The notes: generated from the sequence alone by a model not told the origin. Counted from the first letter of the stretch, positions 33,848-43,786 are shown. The stretch is DNA of 64,000 bases from DATJGR01 sp963812255 (GCA_963812255.1 CAWEUM010000005.1:868001-932000); one strand, 5' to 3'. Made by a program: numbers and translations.

Positions 33848-34858
33848 TCACGCCTGCGGGGCAGCGTCCGCGATCACGCGCAACGCAGACCCGGTCAGTT
33901 CGACCGCCTGCGTGGTGCCGACGCATTCGGTACGTGAATCCAGCAATCTGCCGATGGCTCGAACCGTCGCCCCGGCTGCGTCGGCCACCGCCTCGATTGC
34001 AATGCCGTCGACGTCGGTGACCGCACTGCGCCCGCCCAACAGGGCGGCCGGATCATCGAGCACCGGCGCAGCGCGGCGACGCGCCTCAACCGCCTCGCTC
34101 AGCGCAGGGTCGCGGGTTTGCGTCAATGCGCCCAGCAGCATGAATCCAAACGACTCGATTCGACCGGCGACGTCGGCGCTCGGCATTTCGTGCTCGCTGA
34201 CCAGCACCCGTGAGACGTCGAGAAATCCGCTCGGATCGTCGGTATCGATGCCTTTGAGAATCGCAATCGAACGCGCCGTCAGCCATAGCCCGCGTTGCGC
34301 CGCCGCCGCTTCCAGCGGCAGCGCCGACGTTGCCGATCCGCAGCCCCGTGGCCCGTTCGGCACGACGTTTCCGCCCGCCAGGGTGGGCTGCAGCGGACCA
34401 TCCAACAACGCAAACGCGACCGCAATGGCAGCCTGCGCGGCCGGCATCACCGTCACCACGGTCGACGCGGTGTCGGCGCGGTCGGCACTGTTGACGACCG
34501 TCAGCCGAAACGTCAGCGCCGTATCGGAGCTCGTCGGGGGTGCCGTGAACGTCGCGCGGGCCTTGTTGGCATCGGTCAACGCAATCGTTGGTCCACTCGT
34601 CTGCGCCCACGAGTACGACTGAATCGAGCCTTCGCTGTTCGACCCATTCAAGGTCACCGGATCACCGGACACAACGATCTGGTCCGGCCCCGCCTTTGCC
34701 ACCGGACTCTGCGCTGTCGCGGCGCAGAACGCGATATCGCCAATGCAGACCCGCGTGGAAGATCCATCACCGCAGCCGAGTAGTATCGCCAGCGTCAGCG
34801 ACACCAGGCTCCGAAGGTTGCGAAGGGACCGGAAATACCGATGCTTCGAGAAGAACAT
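33848..34858 (-). CDS. Lipoprotein with PKD-like domain
   Basis: This 336-residue protein has a signal peptide and lipobox (AILLGCGDGS, cysteine near residue 29). A PKD/Ig-like domain follows at about residues 50-140 (KAGPDQIVVSGDPVTLNGSNSEG, SYSWAQTSGPTIAL, FRLTVVNSADRAD). The remaining 190 residues are alanine-rich with no recognised family. It is predicted to be surface- or periplasm-exposed and anchored in a membrane. It is convergent with tetR and lies just upstream of the SRAP gene on the same strand without clear coupling. Confidence 0.8.
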   Translation of the reverse strand: MFFSKHRYFRSLRNLRSLVSLTLAILLGCGDGSSTRVCIGDIAFCAATAQSPVAKAGPDQIVVSGDPVTLNGSNSEGSIQSYSWAQTSGPTIALTDANKARATFTAPPTSSDTALTFRLTVVNSADRADTASTVVTVMPAAQAAIAVAFALLDGPLQPTLAGGNVVPNGPRGCGSATSALPLEAAAAQRGLWLTARSIAILKGIDTDDPSGFLDVSRVLVSEHEMPSADVAGRIESFGFMLLGALTQTRDPALSEAVEARRRAAPVLDDPAALLGGRSAVTDVDGIAIEAVADAAGATVRAIGRLLDSRTECVGTTQAVELTGSALRVIADAAPQA

Positions 34859-34860
34859 CG

Positions 34861-35553
34861 CTACGCGTCCGGCTCGATCAGGATCGTTGCCCCGAGCGGT
34901 TCGACACAGCGCGCCCCCTCGTTGCGGGAATTGTTCACATACGTACTCACCGGCGTCACGCTGATTTCCACCGGCACGCGGGGTTTCAGATAGTCCGCCG
35001 ACAACCGCGAAGCGTCTTCGTCACGCCGGACCCAACGCCTGCCTTCGGTGCGGGTCAGCAACACCGGCTGGCGCGTGTGGACGAATGCCAGGCGGTCGTG
35101 CGCGGCCGTCGTGACGACGGCGAAGCTCTCGATGCTTTGCTCGCCATCGCGCCACCGATCCCAGATCCCCGCCAGCAACAAGCCGTCGTTGGCGCTCGGA
35201 TGAATGTAGTACGGCAGCTTACGATCACCGGCCTTCGACCATTCGTAGAACCCAGCGATCGGCAGCAGACAACGCCGCCGCGCAAACGGTTCCTTGAAGG
35301 CGCGACTCGTCGCAAGCGTCTCCGCCTTCGCGTTGAACATGCTGTATTTCGTCGATACACCTTTCGACCAGAACGGCGTCAACCACCAGCGCATCGTCGG
35401 CGACTCGAGTTCGCCATCTGCGCCGCTGCGCAGCACCAGCAATGGCTCGGTCGGCGCGACGTTATGGCGGTCCGCGCCTGGATAAGGCTGACCGATCATG
35501 TCCATGAACAGCAAAGTCAGTGGCCCGGAGCTGACATTGACGCGGCCACACAT
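34861..35553 (-). CDS. SRAP-domain protein (YedK/HMCES family)
   Basis: This 230-residue protein shields abasic sites in single-stranded DNA by a covalent thiazolidine link to Cys2. The start is fixed by the family: translation must begin MCGRV so that Cys2 becomes the N-terminal residue. The other active-site features are N in FNAKAET, E in GFYEWSK and H in FVHTRQPVLL, where the usual H-x-R-M-P is H-T-R-Q-P. Its ATG overlaps the aldo/keto reductase stop as ATGA, so the two genes are coupled. Confidence 0.93.
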   Translation of the reverse strand: MCGRVNVSSGPLTLLFMDMIGQPYPGADRHNVAPTEPLLVLRSGADGELESPTMRWWLTPFWSKGVSTKYSMFNAKAETLATSRAFKEPFARRRCLLPIAGFYEWSKAGDRKLPYYIHPSANDGLLLAGIWDRWRDGEQSIESFAVVTTAAHDRLAFVHTRQPVLLTRTEGRRWVRRDEDASRLSADYLKPRVPVEISVTPVSTYVNNSRNEGARCVEPLGATILIEPDA

Positions 35554-36491
35554 CAGCGTGCGATGACGTCCACCGCCGCCATGTCGTCGTCGCTGAGCCG
35601 CCACGACGCGGCCGCCGCAACGTTCGCCTCGACCTGCGCCGCCGATGTCGCACCGGCGATGACGCTCGATATCACCGGCTTTGTCAGCAACCAGCCAAAA
35701 GCCAGGTCGAGAATGCCGTGCTCGCGTTCTGCGGCAAATCGCTGCAATGCTTCTACGATCGTGAAATTGCGTTCGTTCAGCGCACGCGCGGCGAGGCGGC
35801 CGACATTCGCCAGCCGAGTGCCGTCCGGGGGCGGTTCGTCGCGGCGGTACTTGCCCGTCAGCATACCGCTGGCGAGCGGAAAGAACGGCAGCATGCCGAG
35901 GCCGAAACGATCGCAACTCGAAAGGACCTCTGTCTCGATGCCGCGCTCGAGCAAACTGTAATGATTCTGCGCCGAAACGAAACGCGCGCCGCCGCGCGTC
36001 CGTGCCGTCCAGTCCGCGTCGGCAATCTGCCACCCGGAGAAATTCGAGCAACCGATATATCGGACCTTGCCGAGGCGCACCAGATCATCGAGCGCGTCGA
36101 GCGTTTCCTCAATCGGCGTGTCCAGGTCCGGCGCATGCATCTGATAAAGATCGATGTAATCGGTGCCGAGCCGGCGCAGGCTCGCGTCGACCGCGGAGTA
36201 GATGTGGCGCCGCGATCCGCCACGATCGTGTACCGCCGTACCCGTCGGCATCGCGAACTTCGTTGCGATGACGACCTGCGGGCGGCGCGTCCCCAACGCT
36301 TCGCCGAGCAACGTCTCGGATTGCTGGTTGCCGTACACGTCGGCGGTGTCGAACAGCGTGATGCCGTTCTCAAGCGCGGTATCGACGACGGCTTGTGTCG
36401 CGGCGCGATCGCAACGACCTCCGAAGTTGTTGCAACCGAGGCCCACCTCCGAGACTTTCAGTCCCGATTTGCCCAAACGCCGATGTTCCAT
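35553..36491 (-). CDS. Aldo/keto reductase
   Basis: This 312-residue NADPH-dependent oxidoreductase has a TIM-barrel fold. The catalytic tetrad is visible as Asp in FDTADVYG, with Tyr in the same motif, Lys in IATKFAMP and His in YQMHAPD. The cofactor-binding C-terminal region VISSVIAGATSAAQVEAN is normal. It resembles YajO/YghZ-type AKRs. The ATG at 36491 has GGAG 8 bases upstream, although the frame is open further. It overlaps the SRAP gene downstream and follows pdxH by 31 bases. Confidence 0.92.
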   Translation of the reverse strand: MEHRRLGKSGLKVSEVGLGCNNFGGRCDRAATQAVVDTALENGITLFDTADVYGNQQSETLLGEALGTRRPQVVIATKFAMPTGTAVHDRGGSRRHIYSAVDASLRRLGTDYIDLYQMHAPDLDTPIEETLDALDDLVRLGKVRYIGCSNFSGWQIADADWTARTRGGARFVSAQNHYSLLERGIETEVLSSCDRFGLGMLPFFPLASGMLTGKYRRDEPPPDGTRLANVGRLAARALNERNFTIVEALQRFAAEREHGILDLAFGWLLTKPVISSVIAGATSAAQVEANVAAAASWRLSDDDMAAVDVIAR

Positions 36492-36522
36492 ACGCCCTAC
36501 TCCTGTGCGATACGCCAAGTGA

Positions 36523-37179
36523 TCAAGGCTGCAATCGCGTGGCCCTCCATGCCGCCCCTTCGCGTTCGCGTTGCCACAGCACGCGGTCATGTGCGCGCCC
36601 GGACGACGCCACCCACAGCTCCACCCGTTCCAGCACGACGCGGTAGCCGCCCCAATACGCGGGCCGCGGCACGGGCTGCGATGCGTCGACGCCACCGAAC
36701 CGCTTGGCCTCGGCATCGATCTGTTCCAGTAGTGCCGCGCGCGTTGCAATTGGCTGGCTCTGACGACTGCCTCGAGCCGCGAGCTGCGATAGTCGCGGCC
36801 TCGTCGCCCAATACGCATCCGACTCAGCACCGGTGGTCGGTTCTACATCGCCGGCCGCACAGATCTGGCGGCCAAGCGGGTCCCAGTAGACGACGACGCT
36901 GGCGCGCGCGCGGCGCGCAATCTGTCGGCCTTTCGCGCTGTCGCGATTGGTGTAGAACGTCAATGCACCGCGTTTCTCGTCGATTCCGCGGCACAGCACG
37001 GTGCGCGCGCGTGGGTCACCGCGTTCGTCGAGCGTGCCGATCGTCATCGCATCCGGATTCAGCATGCCGCTCGAACGCGCTTCGGCGAACCATATCGTGA
37101 GTATCTCGAATGGATCGGCACATACCGGATCGGCGAGCGACTGATCCCGCGGCGTGTCTTCGAACACCACTATTGCCAA
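36523..37179 (-). CDS. pdxH: Pyridoxamine 5'-phosphate oxidase
   Basis: This 218-residue FMN enzyme makes pyridoxal 5'-phosphate from pyridoxine or pyridoxamine phosphate. Motifs are AMTIGTLDERGDPRARTVLCRG, FYTNRDSAKGRQI (FMN phosphate binding), WATRPRLSQLAARGSRQSQPI and the C-terminal VELWVASSGRAHDR, W and R residues that close the active site. Its length is normal. The start codon lies inside the end of the neighbouring acyl-CoA synthetase gene (10-base overlap), indicating coupling, though the two functions are not obviously linked. Confidence 0.93.
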   Translation of the reverse strand: MAIVVFEDTPRDQSLADPVCADPFEILTIWFAEARSSGMLNPDAMTIGTLDERGDPRARTVLCRGIDEKRGALTFYTNRDSAKGRQIARRARASVVVYWDPLGRQICAAGDVEPTTGAESDAYWATRPRLSQLAARGSRQSQPIATRAALLEQIDAEAKRFGGVDASQPVPRPAYWGGYRVVLERVELWVASSGRAHDRVLWQREREGAAWRATRLQP

Positions 37180-38693
37180 TACGGCGCGCGCAGCGCGCGC
37201 TTGTTGATTTTGCCCATCGTGTTGCGTCCCACTGTCTCGACGAATTCAATGCTGCGCGGACACTTGTAGTGCGACAGCCTCGCGCGGCACCAGGCCATCA
37301 ATTCGGACGCATCGGGCCGATTGGCCGGATCTTCCGGCACCACCAGTGCTTTCAGTTCCTCACCCATTTCGCGGTGGGGCACACCGATGCAGGCAACGTC
37401 GGCGATTTCCGGATGCTCGATCAATATCTGTTCGGCCTCGGCGGGATAGATGTTGGCGCCGCCGGACACGACCATATCCGAGAACCGGTCGGTGATGTAG
37501 ACGTAGCCGTCGGCGTCCATGTAACCGATCTCACCCAGCGTGAAGGTGCCCGGCACGATGTGCGCTGCCTTCGATTTCTCGGGATCGTTGTGATAAACGA
37601 CGCCACGCCCCGTGGCATCGGTGAAGAACAGACGCCCCTCCGTGTTCGACGGCAGCGGCGCGCCGTCATCATCGAGTATCAGTGCGGAAAACGGCGGGAT
37701 TGCTCGACCGACCGAGCCGGGATGCGCAAGCCACTCCTCGGAATTGATGACGCAGGTCGTGCCGACTTCGCTTGCCCCGTACGCATCGAAGAACACCGGT
37801 CCCCACCATTCGATCATCGAACGTTTGACGTCGACCGGGCACTTCGCGCCGGTGTGGCCGACGTACTTCATCGACGACACATCGTAGCGATCCTTGACCT
37901 GCTGCGGCAACGCCAACAGACGCACGAAGTGGGTGGGCACCATCACCGATGTCTGGGTCTGATACGCATCGATCGCGCGTAGCGTCTTCTCTGCGTCAAA
38001 GCGACCAAGGATCACGCTGGGCACACCCGCAGCGAGCAATCGCGCACCGGACAGCGGCCCTGTGTGGTACATCGGACCAACCACCAGATGCGTGCCGAAT
38101 TGCGCGAACGCATTGGCTTTCATGTTTTCCAGGTGCTCTGCAACCGTCGCACCGCCGGCGAACATCGTCGGCGGCAGTTCAGTCCCTTTCGGCCGTCCGG
38201 TGGTGCCGGAGGTGTACAACAGGTTCGGTCGCGGCGGATGATCGCTCGGCGGTTCTGCGCCGCCGGCGGAGGCGAGATAGTCTCCCCACGCGATCAAGCC
38301 GGTCTGCGCGGGGCAGCGAAAGCCGACGACGCGCACAACGCCGCTGCGTTGTGCCGCGGCCAGACCGCGTTCGACAGTCTCCGGTCCAACGAACAGCACC
38401 CTCGCGTCCGCGTCCGCCAGGATGTACCCCGCTTCGTCGGCAGTCAGATGAAAATTCACCGGCACGACGGAGGCGCCGGCCAGCAAACCGCCGAGATTCG
38501 CGAACGCTGTCTCCACGCCGTTTTCGGCAAACACCGCAACGCGCCGCGCGGTGCCGAGATCCTCTCCGAGCAGCGCATTGGCCACGCGGTTCAGCGCTTC
38601 GTCGACGTCGGCCCACGACAATGCGACACGCTCGTCGCGCAGCGCAATTTCATTCGGTCGGTCATGAATCAGTGGGCGGGCAAACGTTGTCAT
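37170..38693 (-). CDS. Acyl-CoA synthetase (AMP-forming)
   Basis: This 507-residue ligase forms an acyl-CoA from a free acid, ATP and CoA. The P-loop is LYTSGTTGRPKG, A5 is FDAYGASEVGTT, the hinge region is GYVYITDRFSDMVVSGG and the C-terminal catalytic lysine is in NTMGKINKRALR. It is related in layout to the ligase at 22602-24212 (VPVNFHLTADEAGYILAD in both) but clearly distinct. ATG at 38693 gives the normal N-terminus, while the frame remains open to 38789. It is divergent from the acyl-CoA dehydrogenase gene at 38806. Confidence 0.92.
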   Translation of the reverse strand: MTTFARPLIHDRPNEIALRDERVALSWADVDEALNRVANALLGEDLGTARRVAVFAENGVETAFANLGGLLAGASVVPVNFHLTADEAGYILADADARVLFVGPETVERGLAAAQRSGVVRVVGFRCPAQTGLIAWGDYLASAGGAEPPSDHPPRPNLLYTSGTTGRPKGTELPPTMFAGGATVAEHLENMKANAFAQFGTHLVVGPMYHTGPLSGARLLAAGVPSVILGRFDAEKTLRAIDAYQTQTSVMVPTHFVRLLALPQQVKDRYDVSSMKYVGHTGAKCPVDVKRSMIEWWGPVFFDAYGASEVGTTCVINSEEWLAHPGSVGRAIPPFSALILDDDGAPLPSNTEGRLFFTDATGRGVVYHNDPEKSKAAHIVPGTFTLGEIGYMDADGYVYITDRFSDMVVSGGANIYPAEAEQILIEHPEIADVACIGVPHREMGEELKALVVPEDPANRPDASELMAWCRARLSHYKCPRSIEFVETVGRNTMGKINKRALRAPYWQ

Positions 38694-38805
38694 CTCGCAT
38701 CGTAGATCTGTTGCTGCGTGACGATGATACCTTGGTCTTGAATGTTGCGAACCGTTCCCGGATCCTTCATCGCTCAACTCATCATTCAACCGGGGGAAGC
38801 AAACG

Positions 38806-39993
38806 ATGGCGGCGATCGACGACTTTCGTGCGGACGCCCGTGGCTGGCTCGCACAGAACTGTCCACCTGGCGCGCGAGGCCCGGGTCAGGTGCCTACCGG
38901 CAGTACGAAGATCCCGATCGAAGATGCCGACACCCGACTGTGGCTGACGCGGATGGCCGAGAAAGGTTGGACGGCCCCGATGTGGCCGAAAGCCTATGGC
39001 GGCGGCGGACTGACGAAAGAACAGTACATGGTGCTGATCGAAGAAATGCGTCGCATCGATGCACGCAGCCCACTGATGGGCATGGGCACGTCGATGATCG
39101 GCCCGACGTTGCTCGAACTCGGTACCGAGGACCAGAAGCGCCGTCACCTTCCGCCGATCATCCGCGGCGAACTTGGGTGGTGCCAGGGATACAGCGAGCC
39201 GAGCGCCGGTTCTGATCTGGCGAGCCTGCGCACGCGTGCCGAAGACCAAGGCGATCATTTTCTGATCAACGGCCAGAAGATCTGGACCTCCGGCGCACAG
39301 TACGCAGATTGGATGTTCGCGCTCGTACGGACGAATTTCGACGTACCGAAACACGAGGGCATCAGCTTCGTGCTGCTGACGATGAACCAACCGGGCGTAA
39401 CCGTGAAACCGATCCGGCTGATCAGCGGCACGTCCCCGTTCTGCGAGACGTTCTTCGATAACGCGATCGCGCGCAAGGAGGATCTCGTTGGCGAAGTAAA
39501 CAAGGGCTGGAGCGTCGGCAAGCGGTTGCTGCAGCATGAACGCTCGGGGATGTCGGCGCTGGTGGGCGGCGCCCGCGTCGAAGGCGGCCCGAACCTCACC
39601 GAGGTCGCCAAGTCGTGTATCGGCATCGACCGACGCCACGGCAAGCTCGCCGATGCGGCGCTGCGCGCCGAGGTGCTGCGACACACGATGAACGCTCGGG
39701 TATTTCGCCTGACGCAACGCCGTACCGTAGAAGAATCGAATGACGGCGCAACACCTGGGCCGGCAACGTCGATCTTCAAGATGTATGGTACCGAGCTGCA
39801 GCAGGAGCGCTCGGCGCTGCTCGTCAAGCTCCGCGGATTCAACGGTATCGGCTGGGACGGAGATGCGTTCTCTGACGACGAGATCGAGGGGATGCGGACA
39901 TTTCTCGGCGAACGCGCCGCATCGATCTACTCCGGTTCGAACGAGATTCAACGCAACATCGTCGCCAAGCGAGTGCTTGGATTGCCCGATTGA
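38806..39993 (+). CDS. Acyl-CoA dehydrogenase
   Basis: This 395-residue FAD enzyme has the usual domains: helical N-terminus, middle barrel with GYSEPSAGSDLASLRTRAEDQGD and GQKIWTSGAQYADW, and the helical C-terminus. The C-terminal motif reads IYSGSNEIQRNIVAKRVLG. The residue aligned with the MCAD catalytic glutamate is Ser376, which suggests either a subunit of a heteromeric dehydrogenase or a base elsewhere, as in some steroid-degrading ACADs. Its stop overlaps the oligopeptidase B gene by 4 bases. Confidence 0.92.
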   Translation: MAAIDDFRADARGWLAQNCPPGARGPGQVPTGSTKIPIEDADTRLWLTRMAEKGWTAPMWPKAYGGGGLTKEQYMVLIEEMRRIDARSPLMGMGTSMIGPTLLELGTEDQKRRHLPPIIRGELGWCQGYSEPSAGSDLASLRTRAEDQGDHFLINGQKIWTSGAQYADWMFALVRTNFDVPKHEGISFVLLTMNQPGVTVKPIRLISGTSPFCETFFDNAIARKEDLVGEVNKGWSVGKRLLQHERSGMSALVGGARVEGGPNLTEVAKSCIGIDRRHGKLADAALRAEVLRHTMNARVFRLTQRRTVEESNDGATPGPATSIFKMYGTELQQERSALLVKLRGFNGIGWDGDAFSDDEIEGMRTFLGERAASIYSGSNEIQRNIVAKRVLGLPD

Positions 39994-42053
39994 GCGAGCT
40001 GCCGACGCCGCCGGTCGCGACACGGAAGTCGTACCGGTTCACGCGCCACGGCATCACCGTCGAGGATCCTTACCATTGGCTGCGGGATCCGGGCTACCCC
40101 GAAGTCGCAGATCCCGAGATTCTCACCTACGTCGAGGCCGAGAACTGCTATTTCGAATCCGTGATGGCACCGCAGCAGCCGCTGATCGAGGAATTGTTCG
40201 CGGAGCTCAAGGCACGACAACAACCCGACGAAGCCGCGGTCCCGTGGCGGGACGGCGCTTACGAATATCAATGGCGCTACGCCGACGACGCCCAATATCG
40301 CATCTGGGTGCGCTGGCCGGTCGGGTTTTGCGATCGCATCGAGACGATTCTGGACGAACCGGCCCTGGCGAAAGGTCTCGACTACTTCAATCTCGGTGGG
40401 CTCGACGTCAGCCCGAACGGCCGCTACCTCGCCTACACCACCGATACCGACGGTTCGGAACGCTTCACACTGCACGTGAAGGATCTCTACAGCGGCGATC
40501 TGCTGCCCGACACGCTGACCGGCATTGGCGCCGGCACCGTCTGGGCGAACGACAACGCGACGTTGTTCTATGTCGTACTGAGTGAAAACTGGCGGCCATA
40601 CCTCGCCCGCTCGCATCGCGTCGGTCAAAGCGGCAGTATGGATCGAGACGTCTACGAAGAAACCGGCGGCACGTTCTTCGTCAGCGTCGACAAGACACAT
40701 TCGGATGCATTCATCATCATCGGTGCCGGCGACCACGTCACGAGCGAGGTGCGATTCATCCCCGCTGATGCACCCGAGTCGTCACCGAGATTGATCGCGG
40801 CGCGACGCGCCAATCATGAATACGACGTCGAGCATCACGGCGACCACTTCTACATTCGCACCAACGATACACACAAGAACTTCCGGCTGGTGCGCGCGCC
40901 CATCGCGCATCCCGAAGAGTCGAATTGGGAAACCGTCGTCCCCGGCAGCGACCGCGACTATCTGACGGGACTGGATTGTTTCGCGAATTTTTTAGTGCTC
41001 GAAGAACGCATCGACGGCCTCGATCAGATCCGCGTTCGCGACTACGCGGGCGGCGAACACCGGGTCGAATTCCCGGAGGCGTCCTACGATGCCGGTCTCG
41101 GCACCAACGCGGAGTATGCGACCGCGGTGTTGCGGATCGGCTACGACTCGATGGTCACGCCGCAAACCGTGTATGACTACGACCTCGCGACCCGTACCCT
41201 GATCACGCGCAAGGTGCGCGAGGTGCCGTCCGGTTACGACGCGAGTCGGTACCGAACCGAGCGGCTGCTGGCACCGGCGCGCGACGGCGCCCAGATTCCC
41301 ATCTCCATCGTCTATCGCAACGATTTCGAGCGCGACGGCATGGGGCCGTTGTATCTGTATGGCTACGGCGCCTATGGCGTCGCGATGTCGCCCAATTTTT
41401 CGAGCGCGCGATTGTCGCTGCTCGATCGCGGTTTCGCCTATGCAATCGCGCACATCCGGGGTGGGGACGAACTGGGTTACGCGTGGTACGAGGCCGGCAA
41501 ACTCGACCGGCGCACGAACACGTTCAACGACTTCATCGACGCAGCGAAATTTCTCATCCAACGTGGCTACACAGGGGCGGGACGAATCGTGGCTGCGGGT
41601 GGCAGCGCCGGGGGCACACTGACAGGCGCGGTTGCCAACGATGCACCCGAGCTGTGGGGCGCGGTAGTCTCACACGTGCCGTTCGTCGATGTATTGAACA
41701 CGATCCTCGACGAGACGTTGCCGCTGACGCAGCTCGAATGGCCCGAGTGGGGCAATCCGATCGAGGACAAGGCGGCATTCGAACTCATTCGATCGTACTC
41801 ACCGTACGATCAATTGCGCGCCGGTGCGTATCCGCCGATGCTGGTGACGGCCGGATTGAACGATCCGCGTGTGACATATTGGGAAGCGGCGAAATACGTT
41901 GCGAAGCTGCGCTCGCTGAAGACGGATCGCAACCCGCTGTTGCTGAAGACAAATATGGGCGCAGGCCATCAGGGCCGTTCCGGGCGCTACGAGGCGCTAC
42001 GAGAAGTGGCGCAGGAATACGCGTTTCTAATAATGGTTCTTGGAACGCGCTGA
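39990..42053 (+). CDS. ptrB: Oligopeptidase B (S9A serine peptidase)
   Basis: This 687-residue cytoplasmic peptidase cleaves short peptides after basic residues. An N-terminal seven-blade propeller (about residues 70-400) gates the catalytic alpha/beta hydrolase domain. The nucleophile is Ser in AAGGSAGGTLTG, the acid Asp in VTAGLNDPRV and the His in NMGAGHQGRSGR. The opening RHGITVEDPYHWLRDPGYPEV is typical of the S9A family, and the GHQGRSGRYE segment favours oligopeptidase B over prolyl oligopeptidase. Overlap with the dehydrogenase gene indicates coupling. Confidence 0.93.
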   Translation: MSELPTPPVATRKSYRFTRHGITVEDPYHWLRDPGYPEVADPEILTYVEAENCYFESVMAPQQPLIEELFAELKARQQPDEAAVPWRDGAYEYQWRYADDAQYRIWVRWPVGFCDRIETILDEPALAKGLDYFNLGGLDVSPNGRYLAYTTDTDGSERFTLHVKDLYSGDLLPDTLTGIGAGTVWANDNATLFYVVLSENWRPYLARSHRVGQSGSMDRDVYEETGGTFFVSVDKTHSDAFIIIGAGDHVTSEVRFIPADAPESSPRLIAARRANHEYDVEHHGDHFYIRTNDTHKNFRLVRAPIAHPEESNWETVVPGSDRDYLTGLDCFANFLVLEERIDGLDQIRVRDYAGGEHRVEFPEASYDAGLGTNAEYATAVLRIGYDSMVTPQTVYDYDLATRTLITRKVREVPSGYDASRYRTERLLAPARDGAQIPISIVYRNDFERDGMGPLYLYGYGAYGVAMSPNFSSARLSLLDRGFAYAIAHIRGGDELGYAWYEAGKLDRRTNTFNDFIDAAKFLIQRGYTGAGRIVAAGGSAGGTLTGAVANDAPELWGAVVSHVPFVDVLNTILDETLPLTQLEWPEWGNPIEDKAAFELIRSYSPYDQLRAGAYPPMLVTAGLNDPRVTYWEAAKYVAKLRSLKTDRNPLLLKTNMGAGHQGRSGRYEALREVAQEYAFLIMVLGTR

Positions 42054-42111
42054 CGCGCGTGAAGAAGACGGCGCGCCGACGACCGGTCGGACGCGCTTCG
42101 TTCCATCTACT

Positions 42112-42360
42112 TCAGCGAACCAGGCGTGGCACCGAATGGGCCGGCTCGGTTTTCTGTGCCTCGCGCATCCGTCGGCGAATGATGTTCTGGACGATGTTGA
42201 TAGTGGTCCAATCATGTTCGATCGCGTGGCCGCAGCCGTCGCAATTCATGGGTTGGAGCTCGATCACCTTGCCCAGCAGCGCACTGTACGGCAACCGCAC
42301 GATGTGCTTGCACCCGCCGCATTCCAGACCCACCGTGGGGTCCAATCCTACGTAGTCCAT
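42112..42360 (-). CDS. Small zinc-ribbon protein
   Basis: This 82-residue protein has two CxxC pairs (ECGGCK near residue 13 and NCDGCG near residue 39), spaced as in a zinc ribbon, followed by a basic helical tail rich in R and E. No named family. The start is well supported: AAGGAGGTG lies just before the ATG at 42360. The frame is open further upstream, but this ribosome binding site decides it. It is convergent with ptrB. Confidence 0.7.
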   Translation of the reverse strand: MDYVGLDPTVGLECGGCKHIVRLPYSALLGKVIELQPMNCDGCGHAIEHDWTTINIVQNIIRRRMREAQKTEPAHSVPRLVR

Positions 42361-42517
42361 TACGCACCTCCTTCGTCGAAATGGGACGCGGAGTGTCAGC
42401 GTGAGCGCCGAAATCCCGCGCAATTCATATCTCTTTCGTCGAAGGTGCGAAAGCCGTGCCAGGACGGCGCCATGAACGCGTCCATAGCCACCAGACGCGT
42501 ACCGCGCAGGATGCCTT

Positions 42518-43786
42518 CTACGCGCGTTGTACGAACCCCTTGTTCGCTTCGTGCAGCGCGTCACGAAACGGCGGCGCGGCAATGCCGATCAACGCCTTCG
42601 CCCGGGCCGCGGTCGAGGCATGTTTCAGGTCGGCGATGCCGAACTCGGTGACGACGAGATCGATGTCGGTGCGCAACGCAGTGACCAGTTCGACGCGCGG
42701 CACGATCCTCGACACGCTGCCGCCTCGCGCAGTTGCCGTCAGCGCAACGATCGAACGGCCGCCTTTCGACGCCTTTGCGCCGCGCATGAAGTCGACCGAT
42801 CCCCCGGTGCCCGAGATCTGCTTGCCGGCAACCCATTCGGCATTCACCTGGCCGTGCAGATCGATCTCGACCGCGGAGTTGATCGACACGAAGTTGTCGA
42901 TGTCCCGTATCACGCCAACCTCGTGGGTATGGTTCGCGCCGCGAAACGCGACATCGGGCCGTCCGGCCAGCCAGTCCAGCAGTGCCGCCGAACCGAGCGC
43001 CATGCCGGTGACGTGCAAACCACGGTCGATCGCTTTGGCGCGGCCCGTCATCACGCCGGATTCGATCAACGCCATGCCGCCGTCGTCGATCAGGCCCGAA
43101 TGCAGACCCAGATCGTTCTTGTCAGCGAGCGCGGCGAGAATGGCCGCGGGAATCGCGCCGATACCGGTCTGGACGCAGTCCCCGTCGCGGATCACAGACG
43201 CGACGTGCCGCGCAATCTCGCGCGCGGCGACGTCGGGTACACTAGCACCTAACGGCGTCAGCGCGCGTCGTGTCCGAACCAGACCATCGCAGCGCTCCAG
43301 CGAGAGCAATGGACAACCCGTCGGCGCAATGAATGCATCGTTGACCTCCACGATCAGTGTTCGCGCGTTCGACATCGCGGCGGCGGCGAAATCGATATTC
43401 GGTCCAAGCCGCAATCGCCCATCGCGACCGTACCCGGCCTGCAACAGCACGACGTCGAACGACTGCCCGGCGATGTAGTCGTACACCGCACGCATCTGCA
43501 TCGGCAGGAATGCAACACGCCCCTGCGCGAGTCCGTCGGCGAGCTGCGGCGCCATGAAGAAACACTCGACGCGCGCCTGAGGATGCAGCGCCGACAGATC
43601 GTGTCTGTTCAGTGACGCCAGCGGAAACTGAACGAACGTCACGCCCGCCGCGCTAGCCGGCTCGGCTGCAATCGCATCGAGCAGCCCGGTCGGCTCGTTC
43701 GAGGAACCACCAACATACACGCGCATGCCGTGCCGCAGAATCGAAGGAATCTCGGATGCGTCGAGCCACACACCGGTCATGCGCAC
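42518..43786 (-). CDS. Acetyl-CoA hydrolase/CoA-transferase family protein
   Basis: This 422-residue enzyme belongs to the 4-hydroxybutyrate CoA-transferase/acetyl-CoA hydrolase family. The catalytic glutamate that forms the glutamyl-CoA thioester is in SINSAVEIDLHGQVN. Further conserved parts are QTGIGAIPAAIL and GTGGSVDFMRGAKASKGG in the middle and VTEFGIADLKHASTAARAKALIGIAAP near the end. It would move CoA between small acids. It is monocistronic here, 95 bases from the divergent Yip1-type gene. Confidence 0.9.
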   Translation of the reverse strand: MRMTGVWLDASEIPSILRHGMRVYVGGSSNEPTGLLDAIAAEPASAAGVTFVQFPLASLNRHDLSALHPQARVECFFMAPQLADGLAQGRVAFLPMQMRAVYDYIAGQSFDVVLLQAGYGRDGRLRLGPNIDFAAAAMSNARTLIVEVNDAFIAPTGCPLLSLERCDGLVRTRRALTPLGASVPDVAAREIARHVASVIRDGDCVQTGIGAIPAAILAALADKNDLGLHSGLIDDGGMALIESGVMTGRAKAIDRGLHVTGMALGSAALLDWLAGRPDVAFRGANHTHEVGVIRDIDNFVSINSAVEIDLHGQVNAEWVAGKQISGTGGSVDFMRGAKASKGGRSIVALTATARGGSVSRIVPRVELVTALRTDIDLVVTEFGIADLKHASTAARAKALIGIAAPPFRDALHEANKGFVQRA

